From assembly GCA_964529175.1 (NCBI GenBank), contig CAZGVO010000001.1, positions 248,001-312,000 of the forward strand: DNA of 64,000 bases, given 5' to 3'. Shown here piece after piece: positions 8,361 to 18,007 of the stretch (position 1 is the stretch's first letter; every line of letters starts with the position of its first letter). Position numbers and translations under genes: made by a program. The notes under the pieces are model-generated. The model saw only the letters and a list, made by a program, of their open reading frames with translations, was not told the origin of the DNA and ran no database searches. The DNA is from JAAFJM01 sp964529175. GTDB taxonomy: Bacteria > Bacteroidota > Bacteroidia > UKL13-3.

Positions 8361-11300
8361 TTGAAAACATTTATACTTTCTATCTCACTCATTTTCATAA
8401 GCTTTAGTGCAGCAATTGCACAAACTACTTTAAAAGGAAGCGTAGTAGATACCAAAACAAACGAAAAACTAATTGGTGTATCAGTTTTGGTAAAGGGTTC
8501 AACTAAAGGTGCTCAAACCGATTACGATGGACAATTTGTTTTAAAAACTACTGCCGAATTGCCATTGGTATTGGTGGTAAAATATTTAGGTTATGAATCC
8601 AAAGAAATTAATGTAACTGATACAAAAGCCAAAATTAATGTAAAGCTTAGCAAATCGGAAAAGGCTCTAAAAGAAGTGAGTGTGCGTGATAGCCGCATAA
8701 CTGAAAAAATAAAACAAAATCCATTAACAGTTGAAACCATGGATGCCATTGCCATAAAAACCACTCCTGCGGCTAATTTTTATGAAGGTTTAGCGCATTT
8801 AAAAGGTGTTGATATTACTTCAGCAAGTATTGGTTTTAAAATTATTAATACACGTGGTTTTAACTCTACTTCGCCTGTGCGATCGCTTCAATTAATTGAT
8901 GGTGTTGATAATCAATCACCTGGATTAAACTTTAGTTTAGGAAATTTTTTAGGCGCATCAGAACTTGATATTCAAAAAGTAGATTTAGTGGTGGGTGCGA
9001 GTTCAGCTTATTACGGACCAAACGCTTTTAATGGTGTAATTAATATGCAAACCAAAAGTCCATTTTTATACCCAGGTTTAAGCGCACAAGTTAAAGTTGG
9101 CGAAAGAAGTTTAACTGAAACCGCAATCCGTTGGGCTCAAATTATTAAAAATAAAGATGGAGTAGAAAAATTTGCATATAAAATGAATGTATTTTACATG
9201 CAAGCTAATGATTGGAATGCTACTAATATGGACCCAACTTCTCAATCGCCAGTGGGCAGAAGCAATGCAGGAAGTTACGATGCTGTAAATCGTTATGGAG
9301 ATGAGTTTACCAGCAATATTTTTTACACACCACTTTCGCTAGCATCAAGCGTAGGAAAAGGATATTATTTAAGAAATGGATATGATGAAAAAGACTTGGT
9401 TGATTACAACTCAAAAAATTTAAAACTAAGTGGCGCTGCACATTATAAAGTAACTAAAAATACTGAATTAATTTATGCAACTAGTTTTGGAACAGGAACC
9501 ACTGTTTACCAAGGAGAAAATCGTTTTAGCTTACGCGATATTTTGTTTTTTCAAAATAAATTAGAGCTAAAAAAAGACAATCGCTTTTTTATACGTGCTT
9601 ATGCTACTAACGAAGATGCAGGCAATAGTTACGATGCTTACAACACAGCATTATTATTACAAAAAGCTGCAAAAAGTGATGAAAATTGGGGTAAAGATTA
9701 TAACAACTCTTTAACAGCTAACCTTTCGCCAGTGGTTAACAAATGGATTCAAGATAATTTAGGACAAGGAATTAGGCTTGATACCATTCCAGGTGCAAAC
9801 AACCAACGTTTGAATTTTATTGATAATTACTGGAGAACCTATTTTGCTGACTCATTAAATAAATACCACAGTTTAGCTCGAGAAATTGCTAATGCTGGGG
9901 GTGTTGGAAATGTAAATGGAATTGATCGTTTTGTGCCAGGAACAGCGCGTTTTGATTCGGCTTTTAAAGCCATCACATCACGCACAAACCAAAATGGAGG
10001 TTCGCGCTTTTTTGACCAATCTGCTTTGTACCATGTAGCTGCCGAGTTTAAATTTAATACTGACGAACTTTCAAAAAAGAATGCCAGCAAAGCAAATGTA
10101 GATGTTACTTTGGGGGGAAATTACCGCATTTATGTTCCTTACTCCCAAGGAACTATTTTTAAAGATGGCGAAGAAACGAGAACTGTTTATGCAAGAGATG
10201 CTCAAGGCAATATTTTAAAACAACAAAGCGATGGAAAAGACTCCATTATTGGTAAAGAAAGCGTAGGTTTTACCCAAATTACCAATCAAGAATTTGGTGC
10301 ATATATTGGTTTTGAACGTAAGTTTATAGAAAATAAATTAAAAGTAAGCGTTACCAATAGGGTAGATAAAAACCAAAACTTTAATTTTTTGTGGTCGCCA
10401 GCTGCAACTTTGGTTTACACCCAAAAGAAAAATGTATTCCGTTTTTCGCTTTCATCAGCGGTTAGAAATCCAACTTTAACCGACCAATACTTTAACTTAA
10501 ACGTTGGTAGAGCCACACTTTTAGGAAATTTATCTGGCTATAAAGGCCTTATTACTATTGATACTTTACGAGATATTTTGGTTAATAATAACCGCTACAG
10601 AAATGGCGAAGACAGGCTTAAAACATCATCGTTTGATATTGAAGCAATTAGACCAGAGCGTTGCAAAACAGTTGAGTTTGGCTACAGAGGAAACATTACC
10701 GAAAAACTATTTGTAGATGCAAGTTATTATTTTAGTTGGTACGAAGATTTTTTAGGTTATAAAATTGGCGCACAAGTAGTCTGGGATTCGCTAAATCCGT
10801 TTCCAACTTCGGTTAATGCATTTAGGGTTACTACCAATTCTAAAGACATTGTTACCACACAAGGTTTTACAGTTGGATTAAATTATTTCTACAAAAATTA
10901 TTTAGGTTTTAGCGGAAATTATAGTTGGAATAAATTAGATAGAGGAGGCAGTACCGACCCAATTATTCCAGCATTTAACACACCGGAACATAAGTTTAAC
11001 TTAGGCGTAAATGGCCGCGATATTGTTTATTTAAAGAAAAAAGAAAAATGGGGTTATGGTGTAAACTTTAAATGGCAAGAAGGCTTTTTGTTTGAAGGTT
11101 CGCCACAGTTTACTGGCTATGTTCCTTCGTATGGAATGCTTGATGTTCAGTGGAATAGCACCATTTCAAAATTGCATGCTGTATTTAAGTTAGGAGCTAG
11201 CAACATTTTAAATAACACTGTTTATCAAGTATATGGCGGACCATATGTGGGCAGAATGGCATATGCTTCCATTACTTTTGAGTTAAACAAATGGAAATAA
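8361..11300 (+). CDS. TonB-dependent outer-membrane receptor with carboxypeptidase-like N-domain
   Basis: A 979-residue receptor: signal peptide (about 1-20, ending AIAQ), CarboxypepD_reg-like domain (about 22-105, SVVDTKTNEKLIGVSVLVKG), a plug domain with TRGF and GPNAFNGVI motifs, and a long 22-strand-type barrel ending in a Lys-terminated strand. The start is TTG at 8361: an in-frame TAG lies six bases upstream and no ATG precedes the signal peptide. There is no adjacent SusD, so it is not a classic polysaccharide utilisation locus. The ligand is unknown; transport would be energised by TonB-ExbBD. Confidence 0.92.
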   Translation: MKTFILSISLIFISFSAAIAQTTLKGSVVDTKTNEKLIGVSVLVKGSTKGAQTDYDGQFVLKTTAELPLVLVVKYLGYESKEINVTDTKAKINVKLSKSEKALKEVSVRDSRITEKIKQNPLTVETMDAIAIKTTPAANFYEGLAHLKGVDITSASIGFKIINTRGFNSTSPVRSLQLIDGVDNQSPGLNFSLGNFLGASELDIQKVDLVVGASSAYYGPNAFNGVINMQTKSPFLYPGLSAQVKVGERSLTETAIRWAQIIKNKDGVEKFAYKMNVFYMQANDWNATNMDPTSQSPVGRSNAGSYDAVNRYGDEFTSNIFYTPLSLASSVGKGYYLRNGYDEKDLVDYNSKNLKLSGAAHYKVTKNTELIYATSFGTGTTVYQGENRFSLRDILFFQNKLELKKDNRFFIRAYATNEDAGNSYDAYNTALLLQKAAKSDENWGKDYNNSLTANLSPVVNKWIQDNLGQGIRLDTIPGANNQRLNFIDNYWRTYFADSLNKYHSLAREIANAGGVGNVNGIDRFVPGTARFDSAFKAITSRTNQNGGSRFFDQSALYHVAAEFKFNTDELSKKNASKANVDVTLGGNYRIYVPYSQGTIFKDGEETRTVYARDAQGNILKQQSDGKDSIIGKESVGFTQITNQEFGAYIGFERKFIENKLKVSVTNRVDKNQNFNFLWSPAATLVYTQKKNVFRFSLSSAVRNPTLTDQYFNLNVGRATLLGNLSGYKGLITIDTLRDILVNNNRYRNGEDRLKTSSFDIEAIRPERCKTVEFGYRGNITEKLFVDASYYFSWYEDFLGYKIGAQVVWDSLNPFPTSVNAFRVTTNSKDIVTTQGFTVGLNYFYKNYLGFSGNYSWNKLDRGGSTDPIIPAFNTPEHKFNLGVNGRDIVYLKKKEKWGYGVNFKWQEGFLFEGSPQFTGYVPSYGMLDVQWNSTISKLHAVFKLGASNILNNTVYQVYGGPYVGRMAYASITFELNKWK

Positions 11301-11602
11301 ACCTCTAAAAGAGTTAAAAATTTCCTCTCATGGCTTTAGTTTTTTCAAAAAAAATAAAGTTTTAAGCATTTTAAAGCGCCAAACGATTAATAAAATATTA
11401 ATTACCCAAACTCATTTTTGGTATTATTACCATTCTTTTACCAATTTATTTTATTAAAAAATTTGCTAAGTTCAATCTTAACAGGGCTTTGCGCCAGTTA
11501 TCATTTAAAATAAATGATATAAAATATTTTTGAATTAAAATTTTCAAAAATCAAAAGGTGGCAGTAAATTAGCGTACTTTTTAGTAAATAAATAATACAA
11601 AA
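11301..11602. other. AT-rich intergenic region before recQ
   Basis: 302 bp without a gene. It contains one copy of a 31-bp motif (11365-11395, beginning AGCATTTTAAAGCGC) that recurs at 13963 upstream of the lipid-kinase gene. A TACTTTTT box near 11574 may be the recQ -7 element. No strong terminator is visible behind the TonB receptor. Confidence 0.5.
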
Positions 11603-13861
11603 ATGAAAGAAGCGAAAAGTGCCACCAAGAAAGCCACTAGCGAAAAGAAAACTGTAGCTAAGGCAAACAAAAATACCAGCACTGTGGATTTGAAGGAAGC
11701 CTTAAAAAAATATTTTGGCTTTGAGGGATTTAAAGACGAACAAGAACAAATTATTCAAACATTATTAAATGGCGATGATGTGTTTGTAATAATGCCTACA
11801 GGAGGCGGAAAATCGCTGTGCTATCAATTGCCAGCATTAATAAAAGAAGGAACTGCTATTATTATTTCACCATTAATAGCGTTAATGAAAAACCAAGTAG
11901 ATGCCATTCGTTCACTTGGTAGCGATAAAATTGCCCATTTCTTAAATTCATCGCTTAATAAAACCGAAATTACTGCGGTAAAACAAGACATTACCGATGG
12001 CAAAACTAAATTGCTTTACATTGCTCCAGAAACTTTGAAAAAAGACGAAACCATTGATTTTTTAAAGTCAATCAATATTTCGTTTGTGGCGGTTGATGAG
12101 GCACATTGTATTTCGGAATGGGGGCATGATTTTAGACCTGAATACCGTAGAATTAAAGCCATGATTAAGGAAATAAAAGATGTTCCTGTTATGGCATTAA
12201 CAGCTACGGCTACCCCAAAAGTTCAACAGGATATTCAAAAGAATTTACAAATGTTGGACGCTACGGTTTTCAAATCATCGTTCAATAGAGATAATTTATA
12301 TTACGAAGTTCGTTCAAAGGGCAAAAAAGGCGAGGCAATGAAAGACATTGTATCGTATATTAAGCAAAGAATGAACGGTAAATCGGGAATTATTTATTGC
12401 TTAAGCCGTAAAAAAGTAGAAGAAATAGCAAGTATTTTACAAGCCAATGGCGTTAAAGCACTTCCATACCACGCTGGTTTAGATGCTAAAATGCGTGCTG
12501 ATCATCAAGATAAATTTTTGATGGAAGATGCTGATGTAATTGTAGCAACTATTGCTTTTGGAATGGGTATTGATAAGCCAGATGTTCGTTTTGTAATTCA
12601 TTACGATATTCCAAAAAGTATTGAAGGTTATTACCAAGAAACAGGCCGTGCAGGTAGAGATGGATTAGATGGAGAGTGTGTAATGTACTACAATCCGGCT
12701 GATGCAGAAAAGTTAGAAAAATTCTTAAAAGACAAACCTGTAGCCGAGCGCGAAATTGGTGAGTTATTGATATTTGAAATGCAAGCTTTTGCAGAAACTT
12801 CGGCTTGCAGACGTAAGTTTTTATTAAGTTATTTTGGCGAGGAATATGCTGAAAGCCGTTGCTCGAGTAAATGCGATAATTGTAAACATCCAAAAGATAA
12901 AATGGATGCAAGAGAAGATGCAGTATTGGCATTACAAACCATTAACTCAACTAAAAGTAAGCAAATTCTTAAAGTTACAGTTGATATGATTGTGGGCAAA
13001 AAAAGCCACGAGGTTCAATTGGGCGGTTTAGATAAATCGGCTTACTTTGGAAAAGGTAAAGACAAAGACGAAAATTTCTGGAAATCGGTATTACGCGGGT
13101 TGTTATTAAATGGCCAAGTAACTAAAAATATTGAAACTTATGGCTTATTAAGCGTAAGCGAAAAAGGCGAAGAGTTTATTAAAAATCCTACTCCTTTTGA
13201 AATAGCTTTAGATACCAAATTTGAACGCTTTACCGATGACGATGACGATGGTGGAAACGTAGAAATGGTGTATGATGAGGTGCTTTTTGCTATGCTAAAA
13301 GACCTTTGTAAAAAAGAGGCTAAAGCTAAAAACTTACCTCCTTACATTATTTTCCAAGAAACATCGTTGCAAGAAATGGCTTTTAAATATCCAATTACCA
13401 TGGATGAATTGAGCAAAATTGTAGGTGTTAACCCAGGAAAAGCTCAAAAATATGGTAAGCCATTTTTAGCAATAATTGATAAATACGTTAAAGAAAACGA
13501 TATTGAAAGAACCGAAGATGTAGTTATCAAATCGGTGGTAAATAAATCGGCTAAAAAGGTGGTTATTATTACCAATATTGATAAAAAAATTGCACTTTCA
13601 GATATTGCTCGTAGTCAGAACATTAAGTTAGATGAACTACTAACCGAAATTGAGAACATAGTTTATTCAGGTACTAAATTAAACTTGAAAAAATATGTGA
13701 ACGATTTAGCTGATGAAGAAACCATTGGGTATGTTATGGATTTTTACAGAGAAACCAACGAAAATCCAGTAGAAGCTGCATTAGGCGAGTTTGGCGATGA
13801 ATTTAGCCGCGATGATTTACATTTAATGCACATTCACTTTGTAAGCGAAATGGCTAATTAA
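11603..13861 (+). CDS. recQ: ATP-dependent DNA helicase RecQ
   Basis: A 3'-5' DNA helicase for recombination and fork repair, 752 residues, with a lysine-rich N-terminal extension. Visible motifs are I (MPTGGGKS, about 65-71), II (VDEAHC, D about 165), III (ALTATAT), IV-VI (DKPDVRFVIHYDIPK, YYQETGRAGRDG), and the zinc-binding cysteines in SACRRKF...RCSSKCDNCKHP (about 402-426). A winged-helix RQC domain and an HRDC-like segment (about 590-660) follow. An acidic DDDDD stretch lies near residue 547. A strong terminator follows. Confidence 0.95.
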   Translation: MKEAKSATKKATSEKKTVAKANKNTSTVDLKEALKKYFGFEGFKDEQEQIIQTLLNGDDVFVIMPTGGGKSLCYQLPALIKEGTAIIISPLIALMKNQVDAIRSLGSDKIAHFLNSSLNKTEITAVKQDITDGKTKLLYIAPETLKKDETIDFLKSINISFVAVDEAHCISEWGHDFRPEYRRIKAMIKEIKDVPVMALTATATPKVQQDIQKNLQMLDATVFKSSFNRDNLYYEVRSKGKKGEAMKDIVSYIKQRMNGKSGIIYCLSRKKVEEIASILQANGVKALPYHAGLDAKMRADHQDKFLMEDADVIVATIAFGMGIDKPDVRFVIHYDIPKSIEGYYQETGRAGRDGLDGECVMYYNPADAEKLEKFLKDKPVAEREIGELLIFEMQAFAETSACRRKFLLSYFGEEYAESRCSSKCDNCKHPKDKMDAREDAVLALQTINSTKSKQILKVTVDMIVGKKSHEVQLGGLDKSAYFGKGKDKDENFWKSVLRGLLLNGQVTKNIETYGLLSVSEKGEEFIKNPTPFEIALDTKFERFTDDDDDGGNVEMVYDEVLFAMLKDLCKKEAKAKNLPPYIIFQETSLQEMAFKYPITMDELSKIVGVNPGKAQKYGKPFLAIIDKYVKENDIERTEDVVIKSVVNKSAKKVVIITNIDKKIALSDIARSQNIKLDELLTEIENIVYSGTKLNLKKYVNDLADEETIGYVMDFYRETNENPVEAALGEFGDEFSRDDLHLMHIHFVSEMAN

Positions 13862-13880
13862 CAGCCTTTTGTCTATACTA

Positions 13881-13919
13881 AAAAATCCCTTAAGTGTTTT
13901 TACTTAAAGGGATTTTTTT
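13881..13919 (+). terminator. Rho-independent terminator after recQ
   Basis: AAAATCCCTTTAAGT-type stem: AATCCCTTAAGT / ACTTAAAGGGATT around a T5 loop, with A tract before and T7 tract after; 20 bp past the recQ stop. Confidence 0.88.
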
Positions 13920-13962
13920 ATGTTAAGCAAACCAATTTTACATTTTAAAACTAATTTGTGCC

Positions 13963-13994
13963 AGCATTTTAAAGCGCTAAAGCCGTTAATAAAA
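13963..13994 (+). repeat. Copy of a short intergenic motif shared with 11365-11395
   Basis: AGCATTTTAAAGCGC followed by TAAAGCCGTTAATAAAA; the copy at 11365 reads AGCATTTTAAAGCGC then CAAACGATTAATAAAA. A weaker relative lies at 32313-32344. Here it ends 24 bp before the lipid-kinase start, so it might be a shared regulatory or leader element. Confidence 0.45.
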
Positions 13995-14018
13995 CTTGGC
14001 TCATAATTGAATTAAACC

Positions 14019-14897
14019 GTGATAGTAAAACAAAAAATTCACTTCATTATCAATCCCATTTCGGGCGGATTAAGTAAAACGCATATTCCAGATTTGATTT
14101 TTAAAACGCTGGATAAAAACCTTTACGATATTCAAATATTTTATACCCAAGGACAAGAAAGTAATCACCATTTGGCGGCAGCCAGCGCCATGGAAGCTGA
14201 TGTAATAGTGGCTGTTGGAGGTGACGGAACTATTAATAACGTAGCACAATATGTAGCCAATACCAATAAAATTTTTGGGGTAATACCTATGGGCAGTGGC
14301 AATGGTTTGGCACGCGAGTTAAACATTCCAACCAATCCCGAAAAAGCTTTACAATTAATAAACCAACAAAAAATAAAAGCCATTGATACTTGCAAAGCTA
14401 ATAATCAATTTTTTATAAATATAGCAGGGGTTGGTTTTGATGCACATATAGCTCATTTATTTTCAAAAGCTAAAACACGTGGATTTAAAACTTATGCTAA
14501 AATTACTTTAAAGGAATTTGCTACTTATAAAAACCGCGAATACCGCATACATTATAACGGACAACAGGAAGATATTAAGGCATTTATGATTTGTGTTTGC
14601 AATGGAACTCAATTTGGAAACAATGCTTATGCTGCGCCAAAAGCCATTTATAACGATGGTTTATTTGATGTAGTGGTTTTTAATTCGTTCAAAATTTGGC
14701 AAGTGCCATTAATAGCATACAAATTGTTTAAAGGCGATGTAAGCGATTTGCCTTTTGTAAAAACCTTTAAAACCAATCATATTAGCATAAGCCGAAATAA
14801 AAAAGAAGTAGCCAATATTGATGGGGAAGCCATGCCGCTAGATAAAGACATTCATTTCAAAATATTTAAGCAAAGCCTAAAAGTGTTTGCAGGCTAG
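14019..14897 (+). CDS. Diacylglycerol kinase-type lipid kinase (YegS/DagK family)
   Basis: A 292-residue cytoplasmic/peripheral lipid kinase. Motifs: NPISGGLSKT at the N-terminus, the nucleotide site GGDGTINNV (about 67) and GSGNGLAREL, the signature of the diacylglycerol/sphingosine kinase catalytic domain; C-terminal beta-sandwich with ANIDGE. It probably phosphorylates diacylglycerol or a related lipid in membrane turnover. The start is GTG at 14019, since NPISGG needs the upstream strand and no ATG is available. Convergent with the TonB receptor at 14972 and separated from it by a bidirectional terminator. Confidence 0.9.
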   Translation: MIVKQKIHFIINPISGGLSKTHIPDLIFKTLDKNLYDIQIFYTQGQESNHHLAAASAMEADVIVAVGGDGTINNVAQYVANTNKIFGVIPMGSGNGLARELNIPTNPEKALQLINQQKIKAIDTCKANNQFFINIAGVGFDAHIAHLFSKAKTRGFKTYAKITLKEFATYKNREYRIHYNGQQEDIKAFMICVCNGTQFGNNAYAAPKAIYNDGLFDVVVFNSFKIWQVPLIAYKLFKGDVSDLPFVKTFKTNHISISRNKKEVANIDGEAMPLDKDIHFKIFKQSLKVFAG

Positions 14898-14933
14898 TTG
14901 GGTATTTTATTCTTAATAAAAACAACCACAAAA

Positions 14934-14964
14934 AAACGTCCACTTATTTTAAAAGTGGACGTTT
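14934..14964. terminator. Bidirectional terminator between convergent genes
   Basis: A perfect 12-bp stem, AAACGTCCACTT / AAGTGGACGTTT, with a 7-nt loop, bounded by A tract on the left and T tract on the right, so it works in both directions for the genes ending at 14897 and 14972. Confidence 0.9.
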
Positions 14965-14971
14965 ATTTTTA

Positions 14972-16804
14972 TTACTTCTTATAATTTATTTTAAACTGAA
15001 TTCCTGCGCTGCTCCAAGTGCCAGGCATAGGCGCGTAACCTGCTTCTAGGTATTTTTTATTTAAAATATTGCTTACATCCACAAAAGCAGTTAAGGATTT
15101 ATAGCTCCAATTTAATCGAGCATCCAATAATTGATAATCAACCAAAACAACGCGTTCAATATGCCTGAAACTAGCCGTTAATAAAAACTGATAAGGTAAT
15201 TTTAGCGAAGCACTGATAACTAATTGGTGTTTTAAATTACTCAATGCGTAACGGCTTTTATAGTTTTCGGTATTTACCAATTGCATATCTATATAAGTAT
15301 ATCCAACTGAAAATTTATTTAAGATACCTTTGGTGAAATAATTAAAAGCCACATCCAAACCATCGGTTTGCACGTGGTTAATATTTAATGGCTGCCATTT
15401 TAAACTATCGGCTGTTCTAGCCCAATCGATGGTATTATTTGAGTTTCTGTTAAAGTAAGAAACTGCCATATTATAATTTTTTCTTTTATACTCCACTCCT
15501 ATTTCTGAATTAATAGATTTTTCAGCTACAAGTTGAGGATTACCAATATTGGTAGAACCACTGTAATTTAAATCGGTATAAGTTGGTAAACGCATGGCTT
15601 TATCTACACTACCAAATACCATAATATTAGGCATGGCTTTGTATGTAAAATCAAAACCTGGAAATAAATCCAAACTGCTGCCATTTAATAAATTAGTATA
15701 AACTCCAGGTGTTAATGTAATTCTGTTTTTATAAAACGTAAACTGGTGCTCCACAAACAAACCATTTATTTGGCGACTTCTATTGCCAAGTTGAGCTTTA
15801 CGGATGTTGGCTATGTAATTATAACTATTTAAGTCTTCTCGTCTCCATTCGAAACCAAAGCCTGTAATGCCCAATTTATTGTTATAACTTACATGCAATT
15901 CAGCTCCATAAGTATTGGTATAATGTTGGTTGGTAGTAATACTTGGGTTGCCACGTAAATAAATATAATTATCATCGTGGTTACGGTAATAACCTTGTGC
16001 TAAAAAGGTAAAATCACCCATTTTATATTTATTTTTCACTCCAACAAAACCACTTTTGGTAGTTTCAAACTCAGTAGAATTGGGTACGTAAAATCCTCTA
16101 GCTCCAAATGCCCTTTCAGCGTATCCACCAAAAACATCTAACTGATAATTACCTTTTTTATACTCAGTTTGGTAAAAAATTTCTTTGGTTTTAAAATCGG
16201 TATTGGTGGTATAGCCATTGCTTTCGGTATTTTTAACCGAAATATGGTGTCCCCAATTGTTTTTCCTAAACGATACACCTAAATGCGCAGCCCATAATCC
16301 ATAATCGCCAACCATAAAACCTCCATAAATCAAATTTTGCTTAGGTACTTGTGTTACTAAATTGATATAACCACTGTAAGCGTTCAAACCATATTTACGT
16401 GCAGCAGAGTTTTTACTGATTACAATGTTTTCAATAGCTTCGGTTGGAAAAGGTAAGTTCATGTTATGATGACCAGTTTGCGCATCGTTTAGCTTAAGAC
16501 CATTCCAAAGCACTTGTGTTTGATCGAACGAGCCTCCTCTAATCGAAACATCGGTTTGCACGCCCACGGGACCCCGTTGACGCATATCCATTCCCGAAAC
16601 TTGACCCAATATATCGGCCACACTTTTATGCGCTTGTTGGTTAAAACTAGCGGCTTTTAAAACCAATAAACTATTAGCTATATTTTTTACCTCAAAACGG
16701 TTTTCTTTAATAACTACAGGTTGTAAATTATTGCTATCTGTTTGAGCAAACAATACTCCTGCAACACCAGTAAAAACAAGTGTTTTAACAAATTTTTTCA
16801 TCAT
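14972..16804 (-). CDS. TonB-dependent receptor, BtuB/FepA-like
   Basis: A 610-residue outer-membrane receptor with a signal peptide (cleavage near VLFAQ), a plug domain with the conserved RQRGPVGVQTDVSIRGGSFD segment split by the usual loops, QVLWNGLKLND, and a beta-barrel with C-terminal TonB_dep_Rec features (NILNKKY, final strand IQFKINYKK). It lacks a carboxypeptidase-like N-domain and is the size of vitamin B12 or siderophore receptors. No cobalamin riboswitch was recognised upstream. The start may be 16804 or the next ATG at 16801. An upstream secreted esterase (17107) could relate to siderophore use, but that is only inference. Confidence 0.87.
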   Translation of the reverse strand: MMKKFVKTLVFTGVAGVLFAQTDSNNLQPVVIKENRFEVKNIANSLLVLKAASFNQQAHKSVADILGQVSGMDMRQRGPVGVQTDVSIRGGSFDQTQVLWNGLKLNDAQTGHHNMNLPFPTEAIENIVISKNSAARKYGLNAYSGYINLVTQVPKQNLIYGGFMVGDYGLWAAHLGVSFRKNNWGHHISVKNTESNGYTTNTDFKTKEIFYQTEYKKGNYQLDVFGGYAERAFGARGFYVPNSTEFETTKSGFVGVKNKYKMGDFTFLAQGYYRNHDDNYIYLRGNPSITTNQHYTNTYGAELHVSYNNKLGITGFGFEWRREDLNSYNYIANIRKAQLGNRSRQINGLFVEHQFTFYKNRITLTPGVYTNLLNGSSLDLFPGFDFTYKAMPNIMVFGSVDKAMRLPTYTDLNYSGSTNIGNPQLVAEKSINSEIGVEYKRKNYNMAVSYFNRNSNNTIDWARTADSLKWQPLNINHVQTDGLDVAFNYFTKGILNKFSVGYTYIDMQLVNTENYKSRYALSNLKHQLVISASLKLPYQFLLTASFRHIERVVLVDYQLLDARLNWSYKSLTAFVDVSNILNKKYLEAGYAPMPGTWSSAGIQFKINYKK

Positions 16805-17106
16805 TATTTTATTAAAAATTTGCCGCGATTATATAGGCTAAAAAAAAAATTAAAGTAAAACCCCTATTGATAAAAATTAGATTGGCTTTAACCATTTGAT
16901 TTTATGCAAACTGAAATGCATTTGGGGTAATTACACAAAATTTACTAGTAAAAATAAAAGGTTTACATTAATTGGAAACGCAGAACATGAAAAAGCACAC
17001 TTTATATTAAATATCTCATTTAAAGCACTTTATATAGCGAAGCATTGACAAGGTCTGCAATCAAAAGAATTGAACCTCTTCTATTTGCTATTTTAGATTT
17101 ATGTTT
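16805..17106. other. Intergenic region, no gene
   Basis: 302 bp, AT-rich, between the esterase stop and the TonB receptor start. Contains a fragment resembling a tRNA T-arm (17052-17081, minus strand) but no complete tRNA. Nothing else supported. Confidence 0.5.
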
Positions 17107-17967
17107 TTACTTCGAAAACGCAGTTTTTGGATAAATTTTTTTGAAAGCATTATAAACAGCTAAATGTATTACTGTTGAATGAAGTTCATTAGGCAAATAA
17201 TCGTGGTATGACGTAACCATTTTGCTCTTTTTTATTAATTTATAAAGCGTTCTTGCATAGTTATACATCAATTTGTTTTCGTTTTTACTTGGTGCCGAAA
17301 TGCAAACTTTCACCCGACTTTTCAAATTTGATTTAAGTAAATTACTAACCTCTTTCAATAAAACTTTGTTTCCCCACCACATACTTGGACTTATAATAAT
17401 GTATGTATCAAATAAATTAGGGTGCTTTAACAGTATTTCAGTGGTTAAAAGTCCAGCCAACGATTCACCAATAATGGTGCGCTTTTCATTGGTCTTATAT
17501 TTTTTACTTATATAAGGTATTAGCTCTTTTTCAATAAAAGCTATATAATTTTCAGAACCACCATAACTTGGAAATTTTTCTTTTTTTAACCCAATTTTCT
17601 CTAAAAAATTAAGATTAGCTACTGGAAACGTAAAATCACGCTGACGATTTGTATTTTCAATACCTACTACTATTGATTTTGGAAATCTATTAATCCATGG
17701 TTGGGTGTTATACCTTACAATGCCTGAAATATGAATAAAATCTTCTTCAATACCACCATCTGGAATATAAATAACTGGATAAGTTATTGTGTCTTTATCA
17801 TTAAAATTTTCGGGAAGGTAAATATTAATTGTTCTGGTTTCGCCTAACACCTGTGAGCTAAATTGCTCAGTAACACCAATGGTTAACGGCTTACTTTCTA
17901 TTTGAGCAAAACCATGCTTTACACCAAACAAAAAAACAAATACCAATAATTGTATTCCTATTTTCAT
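17107..17967 (-). CDS. Secreted esterase of the Fes/esterase-D type
   Basis: A 286-residue alpha/beta hydrolase with signal peptide (ending HGFAQ). Features: INIYLPENFND, PVIYIPDGG, the nucleophile elbow GESLAG, SPSMWWGN, and a likely catalytic histidine in NELHSTV. This is the Pfam putative-esterase (PF00756) pattern that includes enterochelin esterase-like and IroE-like enzymes. Export suggests action on an external or periplasmic ester. It precedes a TonB receptor on the same strand, with 302 bp between them, so co-transcription is uncertain. Confidence 0.85.
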   Translation of the reverse strand: MKIGIQLLVFVFLFGVKHGFAQIESKPLTIGVTEQFSSQVLGETRTINIYLPENFNDKDTITYPVIYIPDGGIEEDFIHISGIVRYNTQPWINRFPKSIVVGIENTNRQRDFTFPVANLNFLEKIGLKKEKFPSYGGSENYIAFIEKELIPYISKKYKTNEKRTIIGESLAGLLTTEILLKHPNLFDTYIIISPSMWWGNKVLLKEVSNLLKSNLKSRVKVCISAPSKNENKLMYNYARTLYKLIKKSKMVTSYHDYLPNELHSTVIHLAVYNAFKKIYPKTAFSK

Positions 17968-18007
17968 GCTGCTAATATGTAAATAATTTCAATCTTTTTA
18001 TTTGTTA

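Noticed and set aside
17052..17081. Minus-strand sequence like a tRNA T-arm and acceptor end (GAGGTTCAATTC... then GATTGCAGACC)
   Set aside because: No matching 5' acceptor, D-arm or anticodon arm upstream; probably chance or an old remnant.
16805..17106. Possible cobalamin riboswitch upstream of the BtuB-like receptor
   Set aside because: No B12-box-like sequence or matching folding pattern was seen.
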